Of a stretch of 64,000 nt of DNA, positions 62,943 to 64,000 are shown one piece after another (the stretch's first letter is position 1; each line of letters begins with the position of its first letter). Made by a program: the position numbers and the translations under genes. Below the pieces are notes generated by a model. The model was not told where the DNA came from and did not search any database. It worked only from the letters and a program-made list of their open reading frames with translations. This stretch comes from Rhizomicrobium sp. (lineage in GTDB: Bacteria; Pseudomonadota; Alphaproteobacteria; Micropepsales; Micropepsaceae), in assembly GCA_037200385.1 (NCBI GenBank), contig JBBCGL010000001.1, forward strand, positions 806,001-870,000, read 5' to 3'.

Positions 62943-64000
62943 CGGCTTTTTGGGCGTCGCGAATGGCGGCCGTGATCCGCGCCGCGCCCTGCGTGAGGGC
63001 CTCCGCAACGGACGTCGATTCTGATTGCATCTTCGCCGTCGCGGCAGCGGCTTCGAGGCGCATCTTCTCCGCCGTGGCCCGCATCTCGGCGGTGGCGCCG
63101 TCGATCTGTCCGCCATAGACGCGCGCTTTGGCATCGAGCGACGACCACAATACTCCGAGCTGTTCTGCGAGAAGATTGGCGCGACGACCGAGTTCTTCGA
63201 TGCCCTTGCCGGCGCTTGCCGCCTCGGCCAGCTGCCCTCTTGAACCTTCGAGCGAAACCGACGCCAGATGCTGCGCCTGCGCGATAGACGTATTGGCAGA
63301 TTTCAGTACGTCTTCCAGACGGGCGAGATCGTCTCGTGTGCGCCCGAGAATCGCCGCGCTTTCCTGCAGCACGCGCGAATACTCGGTGGAACTCTCGCTC
63401 AGGCTTTTTTGCAACCGTAGAGCCTGCTCGGCGAAGGAGTCGAAAATCGGATTCAGCCGGCCCGTCAGCGAGTCCATCGGGATATCGAGCTTTTCGATGC
63501 GTTCCGCCACCTGCTTGACGGCGGCGTCGATGCGCGCGGTGGCGCGGCCGGCGATGGTCGGAAGCTCTTTGTTGATCGCGCGGATGGCGTCCGCGGTCTC
63601 CTCCCGCGACCTTTTCGTCTCATCGTAGAAAGCCGATGCGAGATCGGATGCCGACGTCATGATGCCGGTCTTGAACCTCTTCAAGTCTTCCATCGTCGAG
63701 GTAATTTCCGCATTTAGCTGCGCGACATATTTGGCGATGGACTCGCGGGTCTCGTCCTCTTGGTCCGCCACGGTCGGACGGAATTGGATGGTCAGGATAC
63801 GAAACGACATGCCGAAAAATGTCGTCCACAACGCGAAGCCGAACTTCTCGATGAAACCCGCGCTGGTCAGCCCGCCGCGCCCCAGCGTCATCGAAACGAG
63901 AAGCGCCAGCAGGGTGAGGATAAATCCTTGATAATAAAGGCTGTCGGCGAAGCGTTCGCTGTTGCGCGTGCTCTTTGGATTGAGGAGACCGAAAAAGAAA
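62929..64000 (-). CDS. Membrane protein with long coiled-coil tail, 5' end beyond window
   Basis: At least 357 residues, still open at the right edge. The visible N-terminal end contains LYYQGFILTLLALLVSM, then a second hydrophobic segment (EKFGFALWTTFFGMSFRIL), similar in pattern to the last two helices of MotA/TolQ/ExbB proton-channel subunits. About 270 residues of almost continuous alpha-helix and coiled coil follow to the C-terminus, rich in Glu, Ala, Lys and Arg. The length and TM-plus-tail layout recall the ZorA tail of Zorya, but similarity is not established. Overlaps the next gene by 14 bases; they are certainly co-expressed. Confidence 0.7.
   Translation of the reverse strand, partial: FFFGLLNPKSTRNSERFADSLYYQGFILTLLALLVSMTLGRGGLTSAGFIEKFGFALWTTFFGMSFRILTIQFRPTVADQEDETRESIAKYVAQLNAEITSTMEDLKRFKTGIMTSASDLASAFYDETKRSREETADAIRAINKELPTIAGRATARIDAAVKQVAERIEKLDIPMDSLTGRLNPIFDSFAEQALRLQKSLSESSTEYSRVLQESAAILGRTRDDLARLEDVLKSANTSIAQAQHLASVSLEGSRGQLAEAASAGKGIEELGRRANLLAEQLGVLWSSLDAKARVYGGQIDGATAEMRATAEKMRLEAAAATAKMQSESTSVAEALTQGAARITAAIRDAQKADDDA

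Noticed and set aside
61950-64000. A complete Zorya system
   Set aside because: Only ZorA/ZorB-like shapes are visible. No ZorC/ZorD helicase or ZorE HNH nuclease is in the window, and the partner lacks a recognisable OmpA domain, so the name is not applied.

Overview
The window is dense, GC-rich chromosomal DNA of an alphaproteobacterium. The case rests on alphaproteobacterial gene families (a PopZ-type protein, DUF3126, a NadQ/NrtR-type NAD regulator, a DivJ/PleC-type histidine kinase) and on familiar neighbourhoods: pcm-tolC-popZ-valS, rlpA-dac-tmk-holB and glyQ-glyS. I cannot name the genus. Almost everything is housekeeping. I see no insertion sequence, integrase, prophage block or CRISPR array.

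Layout. 1-4.8 kb: a cut membrane gene, two unrecognised membrane-associated proteins with overlapping 3' ends, recQ, and a small DUF3126 gene. 4.8-9.4 kb: FAD amine oxidoreductase, cysE, nitroreductase, sulfatase. 9.4-18.9 kb: a coupled retropepsin-like/TPR pair, queE-queC (7-deazaguanine), a PAS histidine kinase, a FabH-like synthase, and a Lon-type protease next to a tandem universal stress protein. 19.0-27.3 kb: HD phosphohydrolase, a tyrosine phosphatase coupled to a NAD-biosynthesis regulator, a receiver protein with Glu at the phospho-site, and the nadA-nadB-nadC operon behind a promoter carrying two 19-bp operator-like palindromes and an intervening terminator-like hairpin, then an SDR. 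27.3-38.4 kb: cell-wall hydrolase, ppdK, MAPEG, DUF4242, glyS-glyQ, a VOC protein, a DUF2007-TrmN6 fusion, polyprenyl diphosphate synthase, esterase.

38.4-50 kb: two transglutaminase-like proteins, an isolated tail-fibre-like protein in an AT-rich pocket, clpB with a sigma-32-like promoter, the rlpA-dac-tmk-holB operon (envelope, nucleotide and replication functions) and a DUF885 metallopeptidase. 50-55.7 kb: a divergent LysR/SDR pair, tRNA-Ser(UGA), FkbM methyltransferase, M19 dipeptidase and a NodB deacetylase. 55.9-61.7 kb: the pcm-tolC-popZ-valS block. 61.8-64 kb: tRNA-Cys(GCA) followed by a convergent three-gene cluster of membrane/coiled-coil proteins that runs off the right edge. This cluster is the least explained part of the window and the best candidate for an undescribed system.

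Two kinds of non-coding structure recur. Structured inverted repeats built on CTCCCC/GGGGAG or GTCATCCCCGGC motifs sit mostly at 3' ends and between convergent genes. Specific cis-elements include the nad operators, a hairpin that buries the Shine-Dalgarno of the SDR gene at 26.5 kb, and a strong intrinsic terminator after that gene. Many start codons were moved inward from the longest open frame on the basis of ribosome sites and family N-termini; these choices are stated per gene.
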